This document shows positions 56,140 to 64,000 of a stretch of 64,000 nucleotides of DNA, one piece after another (within the stretch, counting starts at the first letter, position 1; each line of letters starts with the position of its first letter). The position numbers and the translations under genes are program-made. Source of the DNA: Stemphylium vesicarium (taxonomy: Eukaryota > Ascomycota > Dothideomycetes > Pleosporales > Pleosporaceae); NCBI GenBank assembly GCA_004380135.1, contig QXCR01000004.1, positions 372,001 through 436,000 of the forward strand. Reading direction: 5' to 3'. Under the pieces are notes generated by a model that did no database searches, was not told the DNA's origin, and saw only the letters and a program-made list of their open reading frames with translations.

Positions 56140-57970
56140 CTAGAAGACATACTACAGCGACGTTAGTTATGTATACTCTTTTAAAAGAGCGAGAGGGGTT
56201 CGAAGACTTACCGGGATGAAAAGATACGGCACCTGCCTCTCATACTCCTTCCACGCCTCACCGTACTTATCCCTACACTTTTCAATGTCCCTAAGCGCAC
56301 GATGAATAATCATGCCACCAAAGAAGACCGAGTAGAACCAAGGAAACGGGCTGCTAAACCCCGTGATAAGACCCCAGCTAATGGCGAAGAAGAAATCGCA
56401 CGTATAGTGAATCTTGCGCGCTTTCCCGTACCAGCCATCTGCGAGAATCTTGTTGCCATGGGCGGTCTGAATGACCTTTGGGTTGGCAATGCGACCGTAC
56501 TTGAAGTAAGGGAAAGTAGTGCGTTCTTCAACGACGCCGCGCTCTTCCTGACGGAACTGGTTCTTCTGCGAGTTTGTCGTGTCCCAGATGTAGTAGACGT
56601 AGAGGTAAGCGAGGGTGAGAAGGGCGGTGAACCAGGTGGGCAGCTGGTACTCTGACGGGTGGTGGTTTGCGATGAAGAGGGTGCAGTGGCAGTAAGATAG
56701 GGGCACGCCGGCCATGTTCCAGAAGATGAGCATGAAGCCGAGCTTCTCGTAGTACATGTCCCAGGTTGTGATGATGAGGTGCTCGCCCTTGGCGCACGCG
56801 CCGGCGTACAGGTAGTGCGCGAAGAGCAGGAAGACGGCCTCGAGGGACACGTAGCCGTACTGCTCATACTGCTTCAGGCAGGTGCCGAGGGACAGGAAGA
56901 AGAGGATGAACCATGGGATGCGGACTTCGAGGAACATCTTAAAGTCCAGGATGCCGAACAGACGCGGGTTAAGCTCGGAACCGAGGAAGAAGTCGACAAT
57001 CAGGTTGTCGGTCATCCGGACTGTGGCGCCGCGGACGCGGGCTGAGACGTATGCGATGGTGGAGCAGAGGAAGCCAGAGAGGATGGCCACGCTCATAATG
57101 TGGCCGAACTCGTCGATCAGCGTGTACAGCTTGAAGACACCGGTGAAGTGCAGCGCTAGCATGATGACGACACTGGAGTAGAATGACCACATGGCGGAGC
57201 AGTAGTAGTCGAGCTGCTTTCCGCCGAGATGAGGTAGCGCCTTGCCCTTGCGGTAGACACCTGGCATGAACATGTAAAAGGCCATCTGCATGAGTCCGAA
57301 GAACCAGTAAATCTGCCACGCCTGGTTGTTGGGGTACGCTTCCGTCTTGACGAGGTACCACATGTGGCCAAAAAAGTCGCCGTAGCTCTGTCCCTCGGTG
57401 CGTGTGGGGAACTTTCCGTCGTAGAAGGTCGCTCCAATCCACATATAGTACATGAGGGCCGGGAAGCAAATCATCATGGAGCCCATGCCGACGGCGCCGC
57501 CAAACTCGTGCAGACCAGATGAGTCTTTGGGGGAGAAGAACTTCTCAGCCTCGCCCTTGTAGTCCATCTTGACTTGCTCCTCCTTGGCGTGTCCGTTGGT
57601 GAGGCCATTTGCGTGTCCGTTCGCGTGTCTGTTGGTGTGGCCGTTCGCATGTCTATTCGCGTATCCATTTCCGTTGACATGGCCATTGCTCTCCTCCTTC
57701 TCAAGCTTCACAGTGCTGTCGCTCGACCGCAAAGACTTTAATGGGTTCTCGGGCTCTGGCGTCGATTCGTAAGGGTCGGCATCCGAGGCCAGTGATTTGC
57801 GCTGCGACTTTCTGCGCCCGGGAGTCTCGACGAAGCCGGGGCGTTCAGGCTTGCTGCATTATGCACACGTCAGCAAAACCGCACTTATGTCTTGCACAAC
57901 CAGACAACAACAACAAGAAAACTTACACTGGCGTCTTCCCCGCCTGTGATCGCGTCACTCGCATCGACAT
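56140..57970 (-). CDS. ERG4: Delta(24(24(1)))-sterol reductase, last step of ergosterol synthesis
   Basis: ER membrane enzyme reducing the C24(28) double bond to form ergosterol, using NADPH. Exons 57970-57927, 57853-56212 and 56151-56140 give 565 residues. The last exon is 12 nt (Tyr-Val-Phe-stop) and restores the family terminus VPYLFIPYVF. Hallmarks include [29 protein letters not shown], the reductase signature [17 protein letters not shown] and [17 protein letters not shown]. Multiple membrane helices fill residues 125-540. The first 110 residues are variable: [15 protein letters not shown], a basic Ser patch, then a His/Asn/Gly minisatellite. A second start two codons in (M3) is also possible. 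Confidence 0.95.
57586..57693 (-). repeat. Coding minisatellite (Asn-Gly-His-Ala-type units) in ERG4
   Basis: Degenerate 12-bp units encode NGHANG / NRHANG blocks in the cytosolic N-terminal extension of Erg4. Expected to vary in length between isolates. Confidence 0.65.
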
Positions 57971-58458
57971 GGTTTGTTTGTGCCTGTGGCTGTGGCGACG
58001 CGCGGTTTCAGGGGCGCTCAGGCGTTAAAAGAGAGCGACGGATCGCTCGTAAACTTTTTAGAATACGGTGCAAATTAAAAGAATAGTTCGGTGGAAAGAA
58101 AAAAAGGGGGCAAGGGTCTCTCTTTCGTTACAGCGCATTCATTAGTGCTAGAGACGCAGGGCGAAGAACCAATTGCAAAGGGAAAAGCGGAGGCGGCCTT
58201 TTGTGTTTGTTGACGGCTTGGTACAAATTTGGGAATTGCTAGGGTCTAGGGCGCCCGCGCACCAATCGGACTTCGCTGTGTCCGTAGCCGCGCTAGGGAG
58301 CGGTGACGCGAATGTAATAGGAAACTCGACACTGGACATTTGTTCGTATACGGTAGATACGGTACAAGACCAGAGGCGTAAGACTTTCCTCTGCGCTACA
58401 TGTGCCAGACGGACCGAAACTAGATTATACCTAACTGCTTCCGTCCGTAATGCCATCA
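57971..58458. other. Intergenic: ERG4 promoter and RBR gene 3' flank
   Basis: No gene recognised; open frames here lack features. Confidence 0.45.
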
Positions 58459-60753
58459 TTACCCGAGTCTCGCAGTATGGTACTTGCATGTCACTGCATG
58501 CGCCGAATTGCCCACTCTTCTTATCTTGTTGAAGTCACAGAGACAAGTCCAGCAGAACTCGTAGCGACATTTTGAACCTGTACATGTATTAGTCGGTGAC
58601 GTTTACAGAAGAGTCTTCACTTACAAGTCATATGATCGCAGCCTTCATTTTTCTCGATTTGCCATGTGCAACCAGGTCCAGGACACTTTTTTGTCAGCTT
58701 CCCAATAGCTTGCAGACTGGCTTCCTCTTGGGCTCTCTGATCTCGCTCCTTGCGACCCGAGGAACGATATTCATATTCTTCGCACGTCTCGCCTTCATGC
58801 CATGTGTTTTCATGGACGATGCAGGCCTTGTTGCCACATGCTACACACGTGAAGATATTGCCTTCAAGGCCGTTGAGATGGATTTGACCCGAGTCACAAG
58901 CGCGACACCACCGGAAGTTGGCTGCAGTCATGGTTAGCGACTACTAGGGCCTGAAGGTATCGATGGTATCAAACTTACGATCTTCGCTGAAAGCAGCTCG
59001 AGCAATAAATGTATCATACTGCTGGAATGTCTCCAGAGTCGCCCACAGCTGAATCTCTTGGTAAGACAACACAACCCTACATCCGTCTTGAGGGCATTTT
59101 GCCTCGCGCCAACCATTACCCTGGAGCTGTGCGGCGATCCAACCGGAGTAGCAGTCGGCACAAGTTTCTGGTCGATGTTCGCAATCTGCGAGCGAAGGCA
59201 AGTCCCCGACGTATACGCTTTCGCCGCAGACAACGCATTCACGGTTTCGAACATGTGGTATGTGTCCAAACGGGCTTGCACCGTCAATATCCATCGGCTC
59301 TCCATGCAATGACACGTAGTCCTCGATCCGCGCTCTTTCTGGGGCTCTTTTTTGGACTTGTTCTGAAACAGAATCAGAGTCCAGATCGATAGGATCATCT
59401 CGCGTGCCGATATTAGTAATGGCCCGTCTCAGACTCGACAATGGACCTTTACGGCGATGTATCCCACGCGTTGATACTCTTCCAGAGGGCACACCTGGGA
59501 TTGCATTCTGTCTCGTTATACTGGGAAGTCGCGAGGAGTACAACTCCCTATCTTCCTCTTGCTGAAGACGCTGCGCGAGCAAGTGGTCTTGCTCCTCTTC
59601 AGCGGCACTTCCGAGCTCAGTGCGTAGACCGTGTGCGGGCGGAGGGCCAAAGGACTGACTGTTTGCTATGGCTTGCGGATGATGATTTTGTGGCCCTGAG
59701 TAGGAGCCCTCCGAGCTATTGGGGGTCAGCTCACCGTCAGAACTGCTATTGAATGAGACCGAACTTCGGCTGTAGCGAGTAGACGCCTTCCTTAGGGATG
59801 TGTTTACTGGAGACTGCCATGGCTCCGAAGGCCGATGCGATCGCTTGCCAGACTGGAAGAAATTTGTACTACTAAAGTTCCCGTTCGCGCGGCCTGGAAA
59901 CAGTATCACCTCTTCTTCGCTATCGTCCTCGATGACGATCGTATCGGTATTCTGCTGTGGCTGCAGGCGAAGGCTGTTGACCTGTCTTCGTGGATGAGGT
60001 TGCGCATGCTCCTCTAAGTTTGGTGAAGCGACGTTAGAGGTACTCATGCTGTTCCATGCAACGATTGCAGCCGCCGACGGGTCGCCAGCTGAAAGTGGAA
60101 GAGAGAAGTTGGTCGGACTGCGAGAATGTTGCGGTGCTTCAAGTACAGGTGACTCAGTCGGCTGTGGAGCCATGAAAAGTTGCAGTTGCTCCAAGTCTTC
60201 TACGAGCGGCTCATGAAGTTTGCGTTGTGAGATCGATCTAGGCAGTTCTTGCCTATGACTTCGTGTAGGATCTGGTGCGCCCCGCCAACGAGCGGGTGAG
60301 TGCGCCTCATTAGATTGCCTAGTGAATGCGATCGCGGATGTACTGAAATGCTTTCTGGAATGCGCAGACTTGTTGCGTGAGGCTTCTTGTTGTTGGTCTT
60401 TCACAAGCACTTGTGGGTTAGAGGTCGTGAATGACGTAGCCGGACGCGTGAGCACGTGGAAAGTGGGCGGCTCCAGGGAAGCTAGGGATGCGCTGGCGGA
60501 AGTGGAAGCGCCGCTGCCATCTGACCCAAGATGCGTCAAAGAGCCATTCGATTGCTTGCGACTGGCTATCCGAGGGACGAACTTCTTAGATAGGCGTTTA
60601 GTGAAGGCGAGTTTGGATGTCTTGGGTGGTGGATTGAGTAGCTCGGTAGGGATGACACTACGATATCATGTCAATTCGTACCCCAAACACCAAACTCCTC
60701 TGCCAGCAAACATCTATTGCGGGATGATAAGTTGGCTGTACTTACGCTGACAT
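58459..60753 (-). CDS. RBR-type (RING-IBR-RING) E3 ubiquitin ligase
   Basis: Ubiquitin ligase of the Ariadne/RBR type, passing ubiquitin through a catalytic cysteine. Exons 60753-60746 (only 8 nt), 60657-58979, 58921-58625 and 58577-58459 give 700 residues. The first 470 residues are disordered, Ser/Arg/Gln-rich, with an acidic patch TIVIEDDSEEEVILFPG that resembles a SUMO-interaction motif. RING1 starts at NRECVVCGESVYVGDLPSLA (about 475). The IBR is WCRACDSGQIH ... FTCVACGNKACIVHENTWH. RING2 is CPGPGCTWQIEKNEGCDHMT followed by CSKCRYEFCW, the last intron falling at the putative catalytic cysteine codon. The target is unknown. Confidence 0.9.
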
Positions 60754-61275
60754 TGTTGCGAGACACTTTTTGTATGTCAGACCTGGGAGGTTGAGTCTAA
60801 GCCGCGGTGGTGAGCAGGCTGTGAGCAGACTGTGAGCAGCTGAATTTGCAAAAGCAATCTTCACGTTTGGTGTGGTGGGGGGATGAATGGCATTCTTTTT
60901 GGCTACCGATGTAGATGATAGCGCGAAGAACGTAAGACGGGCAAAGAAAATAGAGGAGTGAGCACCAAGGCTCAGCACGCGGCAGGCTACATCGTGAATT
61001 ATGAGGCTGGGAATCGCGTCGCTAACGAGATTTCGAATGCGCCATGTGGAAGACCCAACGAGAGAAAGCTGCATTAGGAGGTTTGAATGCAGTGATATGT
61101 CTGGTGGTTTCATGCAGCCTTTCGCATATGTACCACGCTTCTTAGCCAATTGCCCGAAACTTGGGCGCAGCTGGGCCCAACGGTTGACCCAATCAATAAT
61201 GCAAACCACCAAGTCACTGCATGATTTTGGAATGAGATGACGGTAATCCCTTTACAAAATTCCCTATAATCGCTT
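60754..61275. other. Intergenic: RBR promoter and fumarylacetoacetase 3' flank
   Basis: No gene recognised. An open frame on the minus strand (60742-61212) overlaps the RBR start and has no supported product. Confidence 0.45.
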
Positions 61276-62499
61276 TCATACCCGCTGAGCAGCTTTGACA
61301 GTGCCAACACATGCTCCAAATCCAACTCCAGCGCTTCCGTCGCCAACTACGCCAATATATCGCACTTCATCTCCATCATTGAGGAAGCGTAGTTCAGTTC
61401 CGTCGCTCAGTTTACTCGGGGCTTTCCCATTCTTTGTAAGCTCAAGCAGGCATCCGTGTTCGTGCTCTTGCTCGCCCGATACTGTTCCGCTCGCAATCAG
61501 GTCTCCCGACCTCAGTCCACAGCCCCCAATGGTATGATGTGCTAGCATGTGTCGAAACGTCCAATACATCGTCTCGAAGCCAACTTTGCACGTGGTCGTG
61601 AGAGCTCCATTTCGGAGGATCTGACCTTCCAGTTGAATATTGTAGTTGGTACTTTGGGGATCATCCATGAAAGCAGCGACAGGTTCCATCCGATCTGGTG
61701 CTGAGACTTCGAAAGGCTTCAATGCTTCGAGAGTCACGACCCAAGGAGTGATGGAAGTCATGAAGTTCTTTCCGTTGAATGGACCCAACGGGTTCATCTC
61801 CAAGCCTTGAATATCTCTTGCACTCCAGTCGTTCAGTAAGACTAGACCGAAGATGTGCTTATCAGCATCTTTCGCATGGAGGATTGTACCCGGCTCGACA
61901 GGCTGACCAATCACCGCGGCAACCTCCATCTCATAGTCCAGGCCCTGAGACGGTCCGAAAATAATCTTCCTCTCGGGGACGGTGTAATCCTCGATGAATT
62001 GGCCCAAGGGCCTTGTTACCGGTGTTCCTGATGTGGTAATGGAGGAGCATCGACCTGCGTATCCTACAGGGTATTTCTTAAAGGCGGGCGGGAAGGCACG
62101 AACACCTTGTACAGCTTCGCCTGCGTTGAGGACATGATTTGCTGAGGCGCTGTAGTCCGTAAAGTCGCCAACATGGACCGGCATGTGAAGGCTCACATCC
62201 TTGATGTTCTCTGAGAAGCTGGTGTGCGATTTAAACTTGTATGCTTCCTGGATAGCAGATCGGACTTGGATCTGTACATCCTTCTTTAGAGAGGCGAATG
62301 TGTTCAAGGTTGGTTCGCGGAAAATGGTAGAAAGAGGTGCCCCGATTGGTTTGAAAGAGTCGTGCTCGGCGAGCTCTGCAAGAAAGATGACTTCGTCACC
62401 AATACGTGTTGCAGCTTGTGGGATTGTTCGCTTTGAAGAACTTGCAATACCGTAAGGTATATTGTTGTTACCGAAGTGCGAAGCGTAGCCGTCTGCCAT
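61276..62499 (-). CDS. FAH: Fumarylacetoacetase
   Basis: Hydrolase that splits fumarylacetoacetate into fumarate and acetoacetate, the last step of phenylalanine/tyrosine and homogentisate breakdown. One exon, 407 residues, near the usual 410-430. The N-terminal SH3-like domain (HFGNNNIPYGIASSS ... GDEVIFLAEL) precedes the catalytic fold with DFTDYSASANHV (metal and substrate region), the PVGYAGRCSSI loop, FGPSQGLDYEMEVAAVIG, LLNDWSARDIQGLEMNPLGP and GKNFMTSITPWVV. LASGTVSGE-type ending is present as LIASGTVSGEQEHEHG. The frame is open upstream to 62754, but those residues lack conservation, so the ATG at 62499 is used. It diverges from a cupin gene. Confidence 0.94.
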   Translation of the reverse strand: MADGYASHFGNNNIPYGIASSSKRTIPQAATRIGDEVIFLAELAEHDSFKPIGAPLSTIFREPTLNTFASLKKDVQIQVRSAIQEAYKFKSHTSFSENIKDVSLHMPVHVGDFTDYSASANHVLNAGEAVQGVRAFPPAFKKYPVGYAGRCSSITTSGTPVTRPLGQFIEDYTVPERKIIFGPSQGLDYEMEVAAVIGQPVEPGTILHAKDADKHIFGLVLLNDWSARDIQGLEMNPLGPFNGKNFMTSITPWVVTLEALKPFEVSAPDRMEPVAAFMDDPQSTNYNIQLEGQILRNGALTTTCKVGFETMYWTFRHMLAHHTIGGCGLRSGDLIASGTVSGEQEHEHGCLLELTKNGKAPSKLSDGTELRFLNDGDEVRYIGVVGDGSAGVGFGACVGTVKAAQRV

Positions 62500-63047
62500 T
62501 GTAGCGGTGGGAGATTTGGGCTTGAGGATTCTCTGGCAGTTAAAGATACGGGAGGTGCTGTATTCGAATCGCAAACAAAGCAACGCCGGCTTGCAATCAC
62601 TATCTCTCCCTAGAACTAGAGTCGTGCCTGCCATGAACGTCAAAACATGTGGGGATGGGCATATTTCGGACGCTGTTCCCCCACATCGGATCTCCGCAGC
62701 TGAGCCTCTGTAATCGGAACCCGACGTGATCGCAGCATTGTACACGGTATCCAAAGCGGTTGTGAGATGCTCCGTTTTCGTCTGATCTGGACTATTGCAT
62801 TGTCAATCGGGATCTAGTATGATAGAGCGTCCAGATCCTTAAGAGCAGATTTTAGAAGCTACACTCAATCAGCCAGATGAGTGTGCGGTGCTTGTTGCGC
62901 TGTATTGTGCCTTTACTACCAGTCATTTGCACTACCGGCAGCTTACCCAGCTATGGCTAGAAAAGAGTGGACTGGTCAATTTACATATTCTTGTGTTGTA
63001 TGCAGGGTAGTTCTTGGTAAGAAAAGCTTGTCAGGTAGGCGCTTGTC

Positions 63048-63062
63048 TTATCGATAACGATA
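63048..63062. promoter_or_regulatory. Clustered GATA-factor motifs
   Basis: TTATCGATAA is a 10-bp palindrome with a GATA core on each strand, followed at once by CGATA. Three cores in 15 bp between two putative catabolic genes suit a GATA regulator such as the nitrogen regulator AreA/Nit2. Identification is by motif only. Confidence 0.4.
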
Positions 63063-63218
63063 CCACGCATCACCTCGCTCACAAGCCCTTCCCCGTGAAC
63101 AACACCTCATGTACCGCGAACACTATTTCGTACCAGACCTACCGCTTAGCCCCTCATGATAAAGCTTAATTGGCAGCTTTGATGCGTTATACGCGCAATG
63201 AAACCCCGCTCGGGAGGC

Positions 63219-63235
63219 GCCGGACCTACACCGGC
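63219..63235. promoter_or_regulatory. GCCGG-N7-CCGGC palindrome, candidate Zn2Cys6 binding site
   Basis: Exact inverted repeat with a 7-bp spacer, containing an inverted CGG/CCG pair, the classic half-sites of fungal binuclear zinc-cluster activators. It lies 214 bp before the cupin start. The cognate factor is unknown. Confidence 0.4.
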
Positions 63236-63448
63236 AGATGCGGGTGGCATAAGGGTTTGTTGACACGCCCTCCACATCGGGATATTGAGGATTAGCCTTT
63301 CGCTGATACTCTCCCGCCTTTTTGATTTATGCTAACCCGTAATTCTTCATTATCCGTCCAAAATACTTTCTGTTGTTACTCGTCATACAGAACACTACTA
63401 CTTTCACATACAAAGCGGCTTTACTAAGTGCTGAGACAATCTCTAATT

Positions 63449-64000
63449 ATGGCGTCGAAAACGGAAATTGCGAACGAGCTCCCGAAGATCAATCGCTTCA
63501 TCACAACCCACGATCCCTCCACGAAAAAAGCCATCTTCTCCGACGCCGTACCCGAAGAAACCAAAGTCGATCCCATACCGGGCGCTGAATTCCGGCTCGG
63601 ATACGTCACAAAGGGGTTCCCTGTGGACCTGAACAAGGACGCTGATCTGGGAGTCTACAAGCCATATCTGGACAATGCCCCGGGCCTTGTGGCCTCGGGA
63701 GGGACAGTTCTCCGCTTCGTAGACGTAGCGCCTGGTCACTTATCGCCAATGCATCGGACAGTGTCACTGGATTACGGCGTCGTATTGGAGGGAGAGATGG
63801 AGTTGGTGCTGGATTCGGGCGAGACTAGATTGATGAAGAGAGGCGATGTCGCGATCCAAAGAGGCACCATGCACGCTTGGAGGAATACAAGCACAATGTC
63901 CTGGGGTCGAATGATGTATGTTCTTCAGGAATGCAAGCCGGTAGAGGTCGAAGGGGAGGTGTTGAAGGAAGATTACGGTACTATGAAGGGCGTCCCCGCT
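63449..64000 (+). CDS. Cupin-domain protein (3' end beyond the window)
   Basis: Small cupin, at least 184 residues and still open at the window edge. The beta-barrel core runs from about residue 80: GTVLRFVDVAPGHLSPMHRT then LDYGVVLEGEMELVLDSG and GDVAIQRGTMHAWRN. The first metal-binding motif is degenerate (only one histidine in SPMHRTVSLDYG where the family often has HxH, and Asp instead of Glu), while the second keeps its histidine. Proteins of this type occur beside fungal aromatic-degradation and secondary-metabolite genes. It shares a promoter region with fumarylacetoacetase, which suggests co-regulation. No signal peptide; cytosolic. Enzymatic activity is uncertain. Confidence 0.85.
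   Translation, partial: MASKTEIANELPKINRFITTHDPSTKKAIFSDAVPEETKVDPIPGAEFRLGYVTKGFPVDLNKDADLGVYKPYLDNAPGLVASGGTVLRFVDVAPGHLSPMHRTVSLDYGVVLEGEMELVLDSGETRLMKRGDVAIQRGTMHAWRNTSTMSWGRMMYVLQECKPVEVEGEVLKEDYGTMKGVPA

Larger units (their letters stand above)
62500..63448. other. Shared promoter region of fumarylacetoacetase and cupin genes
   Basis: Divergent, 949 bp between start codons. Contains a GATA-motif cluster and a GCCGG-N7-CCGGC palindrome, annotated separately. Confidence 0.55.

Noticed and set aside
1..64000. tRNA, rRNA, CRISPR arrays, terminal repeats or transposase genes
   Set aside because: None seen on reading both strands; TTCGA-type B-box look-alikes fall in coding sequence or lack a matching A box and stem. 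A tRNAscan and repeat search would settle this.

Overview
The window is nuclear DNA of a filamentous ascomycete. Most genes carry short spliceosomal introns (about 50-90 nt, GT...AG). The content is typical of the group: two HET-domain proteins, an eisosome BAR protein (Pil1), the sterol reductase Erg4, an AA9 copper monooxygenase and an S28 peptidase. Gene content and style suggest Dothideomycetes, probably Pleosporales; this is inference, with no marker gene to settle it. I read 24 protein-coding genes with usable exon structures, including one cut by the right edge. I found no tRNA, rRNA or CRISPR array, and nothing bacterial or viral.

Layout. 0-3 kb: Sec61-gamma (minus) diverges from an RRM/glycine-rich RNA-binding protein. 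4-9 kb: a secreted three-module GH5 glucanase, an alpha/beta-hydrolase and a medium-chain dehydrogenase. 9-15 kb: a weak candidate gene, then two tandem HET-domain genes. 14.8-18.9 kb: an S28 serine peptidase and a Gfo/Idh/MocA oxidoreductase. 18.9-26.5 kb: a gene-poor block with one small TATA-preceded ORF and possible gene remnants. 26.5-33.9 kb: an acidic conserved unknown divergent from the mitochondrial SAM subunit Sam37, then Pil1 and a HIBADH-like dehydrogenase. 33.9-38.6 kb: a secreted intronless GH2 beta-galactosidase and kinetochore Nnf1. 39-46 kb: a Pif1-like helicase with an N-terminal hybrid-binding domain, and a large coiled-coil protein with a STAND/HELO-like N-terminus. 46.6-58 kb: Cox10, an AA9 LPMO, a membrane-anchored alpha/beta-hydrolase, a PAP2 lipid phosphatase, an MPDU1 homologue and Erg4. 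58-64 kb: an RBR ubiquitin ligase, fumarylacetoacetase and a divergent cupin cut by the window edge.

Functional themes. Three genes (GH5, GH2, AA9) encode secreted plant-polysaccharide enzymes and are dispersed. Several housekeeping genes serve organelles: ER translocon, ER glycan/dolichol use, ergosterol, heme A, mitochondrial outer-membrane assembly. The fumarylacetoacetase/cupin pair shares a promoter with GATA-type and CGG-palindrome motifs and may be a small aromatic-catabolism unit. The most unusual proteins are the hybrid-binding-domain/Pif1 fusion, the HELO-like coiled-coil protein, the acidic protein with SUMO-interaction-like motifs, and the tandem HET pair.
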